Source: Clostridiales bacterium (lineage in GTDB: Bacteria > Bacillota > Clostridia > Christensenellales > Borkfalkiaceae). Taken from it: a stretch of DNA of 50,086 bases. Where the stretch lies: assembly GCA_015069465.1 (NCBI GenBank), contig SVIO01000010.1, forward strand, positions 1 through 50,086, written 5' to 3'. Positions 34,947-44,894 of this stretch are shown here, one piece after another. Within the stretch, counting starts at the first letter, position 1; each line of letters begins with the position of its first letter. Both the position numbers and the translations under genes were made by a program. The notes under the pieces are model-generated. The model was not told where the DNA came from and ran no database searches. It saw nothing but the letters and a program-made list of their open reading frames with translations.

Positions 34947-37145
34947 TTATGTTAAATTGTTTGAGTTTATTTCCATTGAAACCAAAAGATTTCTTGATTT
35001 ATATTTATCGCTTGCAAAGAATATTTGGTCTAAAAGTTTTTTATCGTTTGTATTAATTCGCATAAGAATTTGATATCTAAACCTGTTTTGCAAACGCTTA
35101 AGTGGTGCTTTCATACATCCAAAAAATCTAAATTTATCTTTATTTTGCTCATAAATATCAGATATTTCTTGATATATTGCCTTTGTTGTTAAAAGAGTAG
35201 TTTCTTCATCAATTCCACTTACAAGCACCCTTACAATGTCTGTAAACGGTGGAAAACCCGTTGCCTTTCTAATTGATATTTCTTGATTATAAAAGCCCAA
35301 ATAATCATATTTTATCGCTTGGCGTAGTGTTAAATTTTCAGGCGAATAAGTTTGAAGCACAACGCTTCCCTTTTCTTCTGCCCTACCACTGCGACCTGCA
35401 ACTTGAGTGAGCAGTTGAAAGGTCCTTTCACTGCTTCTAAAATCCGAAAAATGCAAACTCATATCTGCATCTAAAATACCTACTAACGTAACAAACGGAA
35501 AGTCGTGACCTTTTGCTATCATTTGTGTGCCAACCAAAATATCGGCTTTTCTTTCGGTAAATTTATTTAGAATATTAAAATGCCCCTCTTTATTTTGAGT
35601 TGTGTCCTTATCCATTCTCAAAATTCGTGCATTTGGATATAATTTTTGTAGTTCGCTTACAATTCTTTCTGTGCCATAACCACCATGCCTAATAAAAGGA
35701 CTGCCACACTCTGTACAAGCACTTATCATTTTATATTTTGCACCACAATAATGGCATAAAAGCGATTCATCTTCTTTGTGATATGTTAGCGACACATCAC
35801 AATCTGTGCACTTTTGCACATGACCACATTCGGTGCAAATAACCGTTTTAGAATATCCCCTTTGATTAAGAAAGATTATTGCTTGGTTATTATTTTCTAA
35901 ACATTTTGTAAGTTGAGATTTTAATGCCGAAGAAAATGGAGAATTATTACCACGCATAACTTCTTTTCGCATGTCTACAACTTCGACAAATGGAAGTTCT
36001 TTTTTGTTGATTCGTTCAGGAAGTCGTATTAAATTATACTCACCTTCACTAGCGTTTTTAAAACTTTCTATCGAAGGAGTTGCACTTCCTAAAACAAGTT
36101 TTGCACCATTCATTTTGGCTCTAAACTTAGCAACATCAATAGTGTTATATCTAGGCGCCGATTCGCTTAAATAACTGCCGTCGTGTTCTTCATCAATAAT
36201 AATGAGCCCAATATTTTCAAGTGGCGCAAATATCGCACTCCTTGCACCGATAGCAATTTGAGCCTGACCGTTTCTTAAACGCCACCACTCATCAAACCTT
36301 TCGCCAGCAGAAAGACCACTATGAAGAATTGCTGCGTGGTTAGAAAATCTTGCCCTTAACGCTTTTAACATTTGTGGCGTTAAAGCAATTTCTGGCACTA
36401 ACATTATTGCTGACTTGCCTTTAGAAATTACATCGCTAATTAAGTTTAAATAAACTTCGGTCTTACCACTACCAGTAACGCCAAAGATTAAACTTGTCAT
36501 TTTATCAGTATTTTTAATAGAATTTACTGCTTCTATTTGCTTTGGCGTTAATACAACGTTTTTGTTTGATGCATCGAGTTCTTTATATGGTAAACGAAAA
36601 AATTGCTCTTTTATGATGTTTACATACCCTTTTTCGACAACTGCATTTACTGCAGATGGTCCATACTTTTCGGCAAGTTCGTTATGTAAAAACTTTTCGC
36701 CACTTTTTAGGTGGATAAGAAGTTCTTTTTGTTTTATTGCCGTTTTTCTAAGCGACTCTATAACGCTATCAACATCAACGCCATCAGCAAGTTGAAGATA
36801 CCTTATAAATTGCTCTTTTACTTTGCCCTTTCGCATTTCCGATGGTAAAAACAGCCTTAAGGCTGCAGCCCTTGTAACATAACATGTCTTGCAAATGAAG
36901 TTCATAAGTTCAAGGGTTTCTTTTGTTAATGCAGGCTTTTCTTCAAGCAATCTGTAAATAGGTTTAATCTTATCTTCATCAAAGTTGCTTTTGTCTTTGA
37001 CATTTATAACAATTCCACTTTCAACCTTCTTGCCGAAAGGCACTATGACATGACTGCCAAGAGTTATCTTGCAGTCTGAAAACGAATATTCAAACACCTT
37101 ATCGACTTCGACATTGTTAATGTCAACTATAACATCAGCAAACAT
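34947..37145 (-). CDS. priA: Primosomal helicase PriA
   Basis: The protein of about 732 residues has a 3'-DNA-binding N-domain (FADVIVDI start), the helicase P-loop GVTGSGKTEVY, the box DEEH, and a zinc region with eight cysteines between helicase lobes (CTECGHVQKC to CTECGS). PriA restarts stalled replication forks. I take ATG 37145, which matches the usual family start; an in-frame GTG at 37157 adds four residues. Ribosome-binding signals are weak for both. In Bacillus coaBC lies between rpoZ and priA; it is absent here. Confidence 0.95.
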   Translation of the reverse strand: MFADVIVDINNVEVDKVFEYSFSDCKITLGSHVIVPFGKKVESGIVINVKDKSNFDEDKIKPIYRLLEEKPALTKETLELMNFICKTCYVTRAAALRLFLPSEMRKGKVKEQFIRYLQLADGVDVDSVIESLRKTAIKQKELLIHLKSGEKFLHNELAEKYGPSAVNAVVEKGYVNIIKEQFFRLPYKELDASNKNVVLTPKQIEAVNSIKNTDKMTSLIFGVTGSGKTEVYLNLISDVISKGKSAIMLVPEIALTPQMLKALRARFSNHAAILHSGLSAGERFDEWWRLRNGQAQIAIGARSAIFAPLENIGLIIIDEEHDGSYLSESAPRYNTIDVAKFRAKMNGAKLVLGSATPSIESFKNASEGEYNLIRLPERINKKELPFVEVVDMRKEVMRGNNSPFSSALKSQLTKCLENNNQAIIFLNQRGYSKTVICTECGHVQKCTDCDVSLTYHKEDESLLCHYCGAKYKMISACTECGSPFIRHGGYGTERIVSELQKLYPNARILRMDKDTTQNKEGHFNILNKFTERKADILVGTQMIAKGHDFPFVTLVGILDADMSLHFSDFRSSERTFQLLTQVAGRSGRAEEKGSVVLQTYSPENLTLRQAIKYDYLGFYNQEISIRKATGFPPFTDIVRVLVSGIDEETTLLTTKAIYQEISDIYEQNKDKFRFFGCMKAPLKRLQNRFRYQILMRINTNDKKLLDQIFFASDKYKSRNLLVSMEINSNNLT

Positions 37146-37207
37146 TTTTCTTACCACATAAAAAACAAAATATGTTCACCCAAAAATTGATGAACACATT
37201 TGCTTAA

Positions 37208-37411
37208 CTAATCGTTTGTTGCAATCAATTTGCCGTCTTCAATTTCTTGTGCTGCAACTGACAAAGGCTTTTCCTTGCTTGGAAGTTCACTATAGCCTTG
37301 GTTTTGCGCTTGTTCCATCAACTGTCTTGCACGCTTGCTTGTAACGATACAAAGTTCATATTTTGAACCGATTTTTTGTGCTAATTGGTCAATTGGGGGT
37401 TTATGTATCAT
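37208..37411 (-). CDS. rpoZ: RNA polymerase omega subunit
   Basis: The 67-residue protein has the omega core, a PPIDQLAQKIGSKYELCIVTSKRARQL segment in which the key arginines and the lysine are conserved, and KPLSVAAQEIEDGKL near the end. Omega supports assembly of RNA polymerase. It follows gmk by 14 bases, the usual gmk-rpoZ order. The first methionine has GGAG upstream. Confidence 0.93.
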   Translation of the reverse strand: MIHKPPIDQLAQKIGSKYELCIVTSKRARQLMEQAQNQGYSELPSKEKPLSVAAQEIEDGKLIATND

Positions 37412-37425
37412 ATATCTAATCTCCT

Positions 37426-37989
37426 TTATATTTGCTTATTTTTTTCTTTAATAATTATTTGTTCAATTTCAGTTATCGCTTGCTCAAGGTCATCATTGAC
37501 AACCGTGTAATCATATAAATTAGCCTTTTCTAATTCATAATCTATTCTTTGCATGCGAAGTTTGATTTTTTCAAGTGATTCTGTGTGTCTGTTTATAAGC
37601 CTATTTTCAATTTCTTCTAGTGATGGTGGTGCAACCATTATTAGAAGTGCTTCAGGATAACTTTTTTTAACATTAAGTCCACCATTTACATCTATTTCTA
37701 AAAGCACGTCTTTTGTTTTAAGTTTTTCCATAACAAAATCTTTTGGTGTGCCATAATAGTTTTCAAAATGGTTGCTATATTCTAAAAAGCCATCGTTTTT
37801 TGCTTTTTCTAAAAACTTATCCTTTTCAATAAAGAAATATTCCCTTCCGTCTACTTCGCCATCTCTTGGACATCTTGTCGTACAAGAAATACTAAGTGAA
37901 ATATTTTGATTTTTTTCAGTAAGTTTTTTTGCTATCGTGCCTTTGCCGACACCTGATGGCCCCGACAAAACTATTAAAACATTTCTCAT
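37426..37989 (-). CDS. gmk: Guanylate kinase
   Basis: The 187-residue enzyme has the P-loop GPSGVGKGT near 9-17, the GMP-binding stretch STTRCPR-like SCTTRCPRDGEVDGREYFF, and a length typical of bacterial Gmk. It phosphorylates GMP to GDP. It starts one base after yicC. Bacillus has remA between these two; it is missing here. Confidence 0.96.
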   Translation of the reverse strand: MRNVLIVLSGPSGVGKGTIAKKLTEKNQNISLSISCTTRCPRDGEVDGREYFFIEKDKFLEKAKNDGFLEYSNHFENYYGTPKDFVMEKLKTKDVLLEIDVNGGLNVKKSYPEALLIMVAPPSLEEIENRLINRHTESLEKIKLRMQRIDYELEKANLYDYTVVNDDLEQAITEIEQIIIKEKNKQI

Positions 37990-37990
37990 A

Positions 37991-38860
37991 TTATTCTAAA
38001 TTTTGAACCTGCTCTCTTACCTTTTCAATTTCGTTTTTAAGTTCTAATGCAAGCCTTGTAACTTCAATATCGTTAGATTTTGAACAAATAGTGTTTGTTT
38101 CTCTATTGAACTCTTGCATCAAAAAGTCAAGTTTTTTACCCATGCCATCAAGTTTAATAATCTCAATAAATTGCTCGATATGAGATTTAAGCCTTGTTAA
38201 TTCTTCATCGATATTAACTTTATCGGTATAGAAAGCAACTTCATTAAGTAGTCTTGCTTCATCATACTTAATGTCTTTTAATGCTTCTTCAATTCTCGCT
38301 TGAAGTTTAACCTTGTGTTCGGTTGCAACGAGTGGTGCCCTATTTTCAATAGATTTTGCTAAATTTCTAATCGTTTCCATACGATTAAGCATATCATTAA
38401 CAAGCTTTTCGCCCTCAACCTTTCTCATTTCATTAAGTTTAAGGCAGGCATTTTTAACAACATCGCTTATTATTTGCTTAATTTCCGTTAAGTCTGGTGC
38501 CATGCCATCGACAATTACGTCAGGCGATTTCATAAGCATAGCCACTGAAAAATCATTTTCTAAATTAAACTTTTCTGCTAAAACTTTACTTGCATTATAA
38601 TAACCAAACGCTTTATCAAAATTTATTTCAATATTAGAAGAATTTTCCCTTGTGTCCGAAAAAGTAACAAAAAGGTCTATTCTGCCACGCCTTACATATT
38701 CTTGAACAGTTTTTCTAATGGCATCTTCAAGCGATATAAAAGCACGTGGAATTTTAGTGTTAAGGTCAAAATTGCGATTATTAACCGTTTTAAGTTCAAC
38801 AACAAGGTTAATTCCATTCTCGCTATAATCTGCCCTTCCATAACCGGTCATACTGTACAT
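37991..38860 (-). CDS. YicC/YloC family endoribonuclease
   Basis: The 289-residue protein begins MYSMTGYGRA and contains VELKTVNNRN near 21-31, then a long helical middle and a conserved C-terminus with HIEQFIEI and LDFLMQEFNRETNT. YicC-family proteins are ribonucleases that form a large ring around RNA. It is the first gene of the long housekeeping transcript that runs to rpe and has its own promoter overlapping the end of ligA. GGAG precedes the ATG. Confidence 0.93.
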   Translation of the reverse strand: MYSMTGYGRADYSENGINLVVELKTVNNRNFDLNTKIPRAFISLEDAIRKTVQEYVRRGRIDLFVTFSDTRENSSNIEINFDKAFGYYNASKVLAEKFNLENDFSVAMLMKSPDVIVDGMAPDLTEIKQIISDVVKNACLKLNEMRKVEGEKLVNDMLNRMETIRNLAKSIENRAPLVATEHKVKLQARIEEALKDIKYDEARLLNEVAFYTDKVNIDEELTRLKSHIEQFIEIIKLDGMGKKLDFLMQEFNRETNTICSKSNDIEVTRLALELKNEIEKVREQVQNLE

Positions 38861-38888
38861 AACTAACTTTCTCCACTATGTTTTATTT

Positions 38889-38917
38889 ATTTTATCATAA
38901 AATAAATATTTTATCAA
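38889..38917 (-). promoter_or_regulatory. Promoter of the yicC-gmk-rpoZ-priA operon with an inverted repeat
   Basis: On the minus strand, TTGATA (38917-38912) and TAAAAT (38894-38889) are 17 bases apart. A perfect 10-base inverted repeat with a three-base centre (38885-38907) covers the -10, and could be an operator. The -35 lies at the stop codon of ligA. Confidence 0.65.
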
Positions 38918-40854
38918 GTTTTTATAAGCACTTTAAAGGTGTCTTCATCAATAATTTTAATTCCAAGTTTTTTTGCTTTATCAAGTTTGCTTCCTGCATT
39001 TTCACCTGCAAGAACCATCGTAGTTGTTTTTGAAACACTAGATTGAACTTCCCCACCAAGTTCGGTGATAATTTTCCCTGCTTGGTCTCTCTTAAAATCC
39101 ACTAAAGTTCCTGTTAAAACAACCTTTTCACCACTAAACACACCTTTCTTTTCAGTGGTTTGATACTTGATATTTACACCTAATTCAAACAACTTTTCAA
39201 TTTCTTGCAAATTTTCGCTATCAGCAAAATATTTTATAATGCCTTCTGCCATAATTTCGCCAACATCTGATAGACTAATAAGTTTTTCATAATCAGCATT
39301 TTTAAGTTCAGTATAATCCTTAAACGCCTTTGATAAATCTCTTGCTGTTTTTCTTCCTACGTTTTCTATGCCAAGCGAATAAATAAACTTATCAAAATCA
39401 ATGTTTTTAGAGTTTTCAATTGAAGTTAATAAATTAGATGCCTTTGCATCCTTAAAACCTTCAAGTGTTAATAGTTGCTCCTTGTCTAAAGAAAATAAAT
39501 CAGAAAAACTGTTTGTTCCAAATTGGTCAAATAGTAGCCCTGCTGTCATTTCGCTAAAACCTTCTATATCAAATCCATTTTTAGAAGCAAAGTTAACGAG
39601 TTTTGCCACAACCCTTGGTCTGCAATTTTTGTTTGGACAAAATAAATTAGCACCAGTTTCTACAAGCCCACTTTTGCAATATGGACAAATTGTTGGCCTT
39701 TCAACAACCTTAGAGTCATCAAAAACTTCGGTAGTTCCAAGTATCTCTGGAATAACTTCATTACTTCTACGAACAAGAACTCTAGCACCTATCATAACGC
39801 CTTTTCTTTGAATATCCGAATAGTTATTTAAGGTTGCTTTTTTAACTGTTGCACCAGCAAGTTCGGTCGGCTCTAATATGCCAAGTGGAGTTAGTTTTCC
39901 CGTTCTTCCAACCTGCCATTTTACATCAGTTAAAATAGTTGTTGTTTCTTCTGCTTCAAACTTAAAAGCAATTGCCCAGCGTGGAAATTTGTCGGTATTA
40001 CCAAGTTTTTCTCTTTTTTGCATGTCGTTAAGTTTAACAACTGCACCATCAGTTAAAATATCTAGTGTTTTTCTATTGATTTCAATGTCTTTTATAGCAG
40101 ACATAACGCTTTCAATACTATCACAAACACGCAAAAATGGATGAACTTTAAAGCCGTTTTGCTTTAAGAACTCAACACTTTCAACTTGCGAAGAAAATTC
40201 TTTTCCTTCGATATAGTTTACGTTATAAAACATAATTTCGGCGTGGCGTTTTTCGGTAACTTTAGGGTCTAAATTCCTTATTGCACCTGCAACGGCATTT
40301 CTTGCATTTTTCAAAATTTCGGTTGCTGTTTGATTGTATTTTTCAAGCACGGAAAGTCTTATTATCGCTTCACCTTGAACTTCTAATTTTCCCTTAAAAT
40401 CAATGCATAAAGGAAAACTTTTTATTGTTAAAACTTGCGCCGAAACGTCTTCACCTTCTATTCCGTTACCACGAGTTGATGCACATACGAATTTTCCGTC
40501 ATCGTAAGTTAAGCAAATAGTAAGTCCATCAAATTTATATTCTACAGTGTATTCGCTTTCAACCCCATCTTTTTTAATTCTATTATCAAATGCGATAAGT
40601 TCATCAAACTCTGTCGCCTTATCTAAACTATAAAGCCTATTTATATGTTTATGCTTTTTAAATGCAGAAATTGGTTCGCCACCAACCCTTCTTGTTGGCG
40701 AATCAAATAATACAATTCCCGTTTCTTTTTCGAGTTTAACAAGTTCATCATAAAGGGCATCATATTCTTTATCAGAAACGGTTGGATTATCTAAATTGTA
40801 ATATTCATATGCGTATTTGTTGAGAGTGTCAACAAGTTTTCTCATTTTTTCCAT
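38914..40854 (-). CDS. ligA: NAD-dependent DNA ligase
   Basis: The 646-residue ligase has the NAD-recognising Ia domain, the adenylated lysine K107 in EYKFDG, an OB fold, a four-cysteine zinc finger (CPYCKSG to CPNKNC), helix-hairpin-helix repeats, and a C-terminal BRCT domain (VLTGTLVDFKRDQAG). It seals nicks in replication and repair. Its start overlaps the pcrA stop by one base, the typical pcrA-ligA pair. Confidence 0.96.
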   Translation of the reverse strand: MEKMRKLVDTLNKYAYEYYNLDNPTVSDKEYDALYDELVKLEKETGIVLFDSPTRRVGGEPISAFKKHKHINRLYSLDKATEFDELIAFDNRIKKDGVESEYTVEYKFDGLTICLTYDDGKFVCASTRGNGIEGEDVSAQVLTIKSFPLCIDFKGKLEVQGEAIIRLSVLEKYNQTATEILKNARNAVAGAIRNLDPKVTEKRHAEIMFYNVNYIEGKEFSSQVESVEFLKQNGFKVHPFLRVCDSIESVMSAIKDIEINRKTLDILTDGAVVKLNDMQKREKLGNTDKFPRWAIAFKFEAEETTTILTDVKWQVGRTGKLTPLGILEPTELAGATVKKATLNNYSDIQRKGVMIGARVLVRRSNEVIPEILGTTEVFDDSKVVERPTICPYCKSGLVETGANLFCPNKNCRPRVVAKLVNFASKNGFDIEGFSEMTAGLLFDQFGTNSFSDLFSLDKEQLLTLEGFKDAKASNLLTSIENSKNIDFDKFIYSLGIENVGRKTARDLSKAFKDYTELKNADYEKLISLSDVGEIMAEGIIKYFADSENLQEIEKLFELGVNIKYQTTEKKGVFSGEKVVLTGTLVDFKRDQAGKIITELGGEVQSSVSKTTTMVLAGENAGSKLDKAKKLGIKIIDEDTFKVLIKT

Positions 40855-43094
40855 TAAATAATCTCCATAGGTGCAAATTTTGCCGACAAGGATTTAATTC
40901 CTATTCCCTTAAAAGCAACATCGACAATTATATTATCCCCTTGACCTTTAACCATTATAACCGTGCCTTCTCCAAATTTTGTATGGCGAACTTTAGTGCC
41001 CGATTTATACTCGTTTTTGTTAAAGTTTTCGTTTGCTTTTGGCTTATTAGCATTGAGCATACTCTTAGCATAACTAGAAGAATATCCACCACTAATCTTT
41101 GGTTCGCCAAAATCGTCCCCAGCCAAATTGTAACTTTTACTCTCAAATGAATATTGTTTTTTCTCTTCTTTCTTAATAGGCGACAATACTGATTGTGCTT
41201 CTTTTAAGAATCGAGATTGAACCATATGTTCCCTTCTGCCATAAAGATATCTGCTCATTGCTCTTGTGAGATAAAGCCTTTGTTTTGCCCTTGTAACAGC
41301 AACGTACATAAGCCTTCTTTCTTCTTCCAATTCAGATTCATCGTTTATACTTCGAGCAATAGGCAGAATTGTCTCATCAAGCCCACCAACAAAAACGTGG
41401 TCAAACTCTAAGCCCTTTACAGCATGGATTGTGGCAATTGTTACAGCATCATCAGATGTAATTTCATCAGTGTCTGAACTAAGCGTTATCGAACTTAAAT
41501 AGTCTGCTAGCGTTGTTCCAACATTGTCTTTTTCAAACTGGTCAGCCGAGTTTTTAAGTTCGCTTATGTTATATAATTTTGAAGTGTTTTCTTCAGTTTT
41601 TTCAACAAATTGGTCTAAAAATCCTGTAGAATCTAAAATATGGTCTATTGTTTCAACTATATTATGATTTTTAGTAAATGCCTTAAAGCCATCTAATAAT
41701 AAGCCAAAATTGTATAGTTTAGCCCTTGATGAACTACCTATAGACGATTCCCCTAAACGGAATACGCCTTCATATAAAGATAAATCCATTACAGAGCAAA
41801 ATTCTCTAAGTTCCCTTAGGGTTTTATCGCCTATTCCACGCCTTGGAACTGCAATACATCTTAAAAAACTTTCATTATCGGAAGGGTTTACAATTACTTT
41901 TAAGTATGAAAGAATATCTTTAATTTCCTTTCTTTCAAAGAACCTAAAACCACCATAGATTTTACAAGGAATTCCATATTTTGCAAATTCTTGTTCATAT
42001 GCACGAGAAAGTGCGTTAACCCTCATAAAAACAGCAAAATCTTTATAACTAATATTTGGATTTCTTGCCATTAAATTCTTTATTTGAAGGGCTGTAAAAG
42101 TCGCTTCGTTATTTTCATCCGTGCCGACAAAAGTTTCAATTCTTACGCCATCATCATTGTCAGTCCACAATGTTTTTTGCCTACGCATTGTGTTATTAGC
42201 AATAATACTGTTTGCAAGTTCTAATATTTTTTTGCTTGAACGATAATTTCTTTCTAGTTTAAAAACTTTAGCACCACGATAAATATCATCGAAAGACAAA
42301 ATATTCTCAATTTTAGCACCACGCCAGCCATATATACTTTGGTCATCATCACCAACTACAAAAATATTGCCGTGCTTTATACTTAAGCGCTGAGCGATGG
42401 CAAATTGAACTCTATTGGTATCTTGAAATTCATCAATATGTATATATTCAAACTTATTAGAATAATAATCTGCAACTTCTGGGTGGCTAACAAAAAGTTT
42501 ATATGTAACAAATAAAAGGTCGTCAAAATCTAATGCGTTAGATTTTAAAAGTGCATTTTCATATGCCGAATAAATTTCATAAAATTCGTTAACAAATTTA
42601 TTATCAGCATAGACTTTTTTAAATTCATCCACAGATACACAGTCGTTTTTTGCTATAGAAATAATATTTTTAACAGGCTTAAACACAACATCAGCATCAT
42701 AGCCGAGTTCTTCAATAACCCTTTTTATAACTCTATCTCTATCGGTATCATCATAAATGGTAAAATTACTATCATAACCAAGTTTATCGATATCACGGCG
42801 AAGTATTTTAACACACATACTATGAATTGTTGAAACCCACATATCACCTATATCGCCAACAATTTTAATTAGCCTTTCCTTCATCTCGCCTGCCGCTTTA
42901 TTAGTAAACGTAATCGCCATAATGTTTGATGGTGAAACATTTTTTTCTAAAACAAGGTATGCTATTCTTGTGGTTAAAACTCTGGTTTTCCCACTGCCTG
43001 CGCCTGCAATAACTAAAACTGCGCCTTCAGTTTCAAGCACAGGTTTTATTTGTTCATCATTAAGTTTTGATAACAACTCTTTAATTTCTACCAT
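40854..43094 (-). CDS. pcrA: ATP-dependent DNA helicase PcrA/UvrD
   Basis: The 746-residue superfamily 1A helicase has Walker A GAGSGKT at 31-37, FTNKAAGEMKERL (motif Ia), the DEFQD motif II, DDDQSIYGWRGA (motif III) and VTRAKQRLYL near the end of the motor. The C-terminus carries the PcrA-type linker and Tudor-like end (GTKVRHTKFGEGTV). PcrA unwinds DNA in repair and removes stalled complexes. Linkage to ligA favours PcrA over other UvrD paralogues. Confidence 0.95.
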   Translation of the reverse strand: MVEIKELLSKLNDEQIKPVLETEGAVLVIAGAGSGKTRVLTTRIAYLVLEKNVSPSNIMAITFTNKAAGEMKERLIKIVGDIGDMWVSTIHSMCVKILRRDIDKLGYDSNFTIYDDTDRDRVIKRVIEELGYDADVVFKPVKNIISIAKNDCVSVDEFKKVYADNKFVNEFYEIYSAYENALLKSNALDFDDLLFVTYKLFVSHPEVADYYSNKFEYIHIDEFQDTNRVQFAIAQRLSIKHGNIFVVGDDDQSIYGWRGAKIENILSFDDIYRGAKVFKLERNYRSSKKILELANSIIANNTMRRQKTLWTDNDDGVRIETFVGTDENNEATFTALQIKNLMARNPNISYKDFAVFMRVNALSRAYEQEFAKYGIPCKIYGGFRFFERKEIKDILSYLKVIVNPSDNESFLRCIAVPRRGIGDKTLRELREFCSVMDLSLYEGVFRLGESSIGSSSRAKLYNFGLLLDGFKAFTKNHNIVETIDHILDSTGFLDQFVEKTEENTSKLYNISELKNSADQFEKDNVGTTLADYLSSITLSSDTDEITSDDAVTIATIHAVKGLEFDHVFVGGLDETILPIARSINDESELEEERRLMYVAVTRAKQRLYLTRAMSRYLYGRREHMVQSRFLKEAQSVLSPIKKEEKKQYSFESKSYNLAGDDFGEPKISGGYSSSYAKSMLNANKPKANENFNKNEYKSGTKVRHTKFGEGTVIMVKGQGDNIIVDVAFKGIGIKSLSAKFAPMEII

Positions 43095-43110
43095 AATACA
43101 CCTAGTATAT

Positions 43111-43139
43111 ATTATACCACATAGACATTATCTTTTCAA
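43111..43139 (-). promoter_or_regulatory. Promoter of pcrA-ligA
   Basis: On the minus strand, TTGAAA (43139-43134) and TATAAT (43116-43111) are 17 bases apart; the transcript leader contains AGGTG just before the ATG at 43094. Confidence 0.8.
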
Positions 43140-43196
43140 GTGGTAATATGTAAATTGATTGTAAATTGATATACATTTAGCAGTTTATTTATTACA

Positions 43197-43223
43197 AAAA
43201 GACGGACTAAAGTCCGTCTTTCT
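43197..43223 (-). terminator. Terminator after the sugar-cluster operon
   Basis: AAAGACGGACT pairs with AGTCCGTCTTT around a minimal loop, with a T run on the minus strand. It lies about 17 bases after the stop at 43240. Confidence 0.85.
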
Positions 43224-43239
43224 ATTTTAGTTTTCGTGC

Positions 43240-43773
43240 TTACTTCAACTCAATAAAAAATTCGTTATTGTGAAATGTATCACACATTGTTGGATTTAAT
43301 GCAAGAAGATTTTTTTCCTGAATACCACCTTCTGTTTCTATACGAAAAGCATTAAATAAAATACCTTTTTCTTTATCGTAACCAATTTTATCTAGTGGCA
43401 CTGAAAATTTTACTTTATAATCGCTTCCACAAAGTTGAATTTTCCAATCAACAAAATTTTTATCAATATCAAACTCTTCTATTTCACCAACACCTAAGTA
43501 TTTCATAAGTTTAAGAAAAACCGTGCCGTTTGGTGCAATTTCGATTTCATAATATAAATTCTTATTTCCGTTTGTACATATAAACGCTTCACAAACATCG
43601 CCTTCCCAAATAGGTGCGTTATATTTATCATAAGCCGAATAAAACTGCGAATTTTTGCAATCAAACTCAAATATTAAGTGAGAATCGGTTAAAGTTACAT
43701 CTAAAATCGTATTAAAATCCGGAATTTCTTTTCCTGTTATGTTTTCTTTCAAAACATATCTTTTTGTTAACAT
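43240..43773 (-). CDS. CBM9-like carbohydrate-binding protein
   Basis: The 177-residue protein is a single beta-sandwich of the family 9-like/DOMON type. PIWEGDVCEAFI, YYEIEIAPNG and FNAFRIET are in the order expected, and NPTMCDTFHNNEFFIEL closes the domain. There is no signal peptide, so it would act in the cytoplasm. It ends the ROK-SIS operon. Cytoplasmic CBM9-like proteins are common in sugar clusters of Clostridia, but their ligand is seldom known. Confidence 0.8.
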   Translation of the reverse strand: MLTKRYVLKENITGKEIPDFNTILDVTLTDSHLIFEFDCKNSQFYSAYDKYNAPIWEGDVCEAFICTNGNKNLYYEIEIAPNGTVFLKLMKYLGVGEIEEFDIDKNFVDWKIQLCGSDYKVKFSVPLDKIGYDKEKGILFNAFRIETEGGIQEKNLLALNPTMCDTFHNNEFFIELK

Positions 43774-43782
43774 ATAAACCTA

Positions 43783-44865
43783 CTATTTTGTAATTGTTAC
43801 CTTGCTTAATGCTCTTGGGCTGTCTGGATTGTTGCCGATGCCACAAGAAATTTTACAAGCAAACATTTGTGCAAATAATGCAAACGCAAACATACAAACT
43901 TCTTCTGGAACGCTGAACTTAAATAATGCATCGTTGCATTTATTAAACTTGCCAGCAAGTAAAACGTCGTTTGTTACTAAAAGTACAGGTGCATTTAAAG
44001 AAAGCATCTTTTCAACACACTTGATTTGGTCAGCACGTATAAGTGCTTTCATTTCAGCATCGCCTGTGTTTTCAGCGCAGTAAATGATAACAGGTGTTGT
44101 TTCGTTTACCATAGCCATAGGTCCGTGATAGAAGTCACTACCTGCATAACCTTTCATTTGAATATAGCATGTTTCTTGAAGTTTAAGAGTTGCTTCCAAA
44201 GCGATTGGATATGTAACACCACGAGAAAGAACAAAGCCACTCTTCATGTTCTTAAATTTATCAGCATACTTTGTTGTTAAAACATCGATTTGTGGAATAA
44301 CCTTTTCGATTTCAGTATGTAAATTCTTAATATATAAAAGTTGTTCTTTGTTTTCAGAAAGTTCAGCAGCAAGCCAAAGCATAATGAAAAGTTGTGCACT
44401 AAATGTCTTAGTTGCAGCAACGCTGCTTTCTAAACCTGCTGAGCAATAGAGATGGAATTTTGCCTCCTTTGCCATTGGGCTTTCTTTATCGTTTGTAACA
44501 GCAATAGTGATAGCGCCTTGTTCGTTACCCCTTCTAATAACTTCTAAAACATCGGCAGCCTTACCACTTTGGCTACAACCGATGATAATGCTGTTTGCAT
44601 AGTTGATTTTACCTTTATAAAGTGTAACAACACTTGGTGCAGATAAACCTACTGTATATTCAGAATTTACTTCTAAAACATACTTAAAATAAATTAGTGC
44701 ATGGTCACTTGTACCACGAGCAGCAGCAACAAAGTTTCTTGCACTTCCTGCCTTAATAGCCTTAACAAGTTCGCTCATTACACTTGCATTTTCGTTTTGA
44801 ATTTCGCTAAAAATTCTTGGGGTTTCGTTAATTTCTTTCCACATCAATGTTTCTGTATGTTTCAT
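43783..44865 (-). CDS. SIS-domain sugar isomerase/deaminase, GlmS/NagB-II type
   Basis: The 360-residue protein has two SIS domains and no glutaminase domain. The first holds ARGTSDHAL and CSQSGKAADVLE; then AATKTFSAQL and, in the second, YPIALEATLKLQETCYIQ and DFYHGPM. It matches the isomerase half of GlmS and the stand-alone NagB-II deaminases, which turn glucosamine 6-phosphate into fructose 6-phosphate and ammonia. AGGAGA precedes the ATG. Paired with a ROK-like kinase, it suggests amino-sugar breakdown; the exact sugar is inference. Confidence 0.82.
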   Translation of the reverse strand: MKHTETLMWKEINETPRIFSEIQNENASVMSELVKAIKAGSARNFVAAARGTSDHALIYFKYVLEVNSEYTVGLSAPSVVTLYKGKINYANSIIIGCSQSGKAADVLEVIRRGNEQGAITIAVTNDKESPMAKEAKFHLYCSAGLESSVAATKTFSAQLFIMLWLAAELSENKEQLLYIKNLHTEIEKVIPQIDVLTTKYADKFKNMKSGFVLSRGVTYPIALEATLKLQETCYIQMKGYAGSDFYHGPMAMVNETTPVIIYCAENTGDAEMKALIRADQIKCVEKMLSLNAPVLLVTNDVLLAGKFNKCNDALFKFSVPEEVCMFAFALFAQMFACKISCGIGNNPDSPRALSKVTITK

Positions 44866-44894
44866 AATTTATCTCCTATGTATTTGTTATATTT

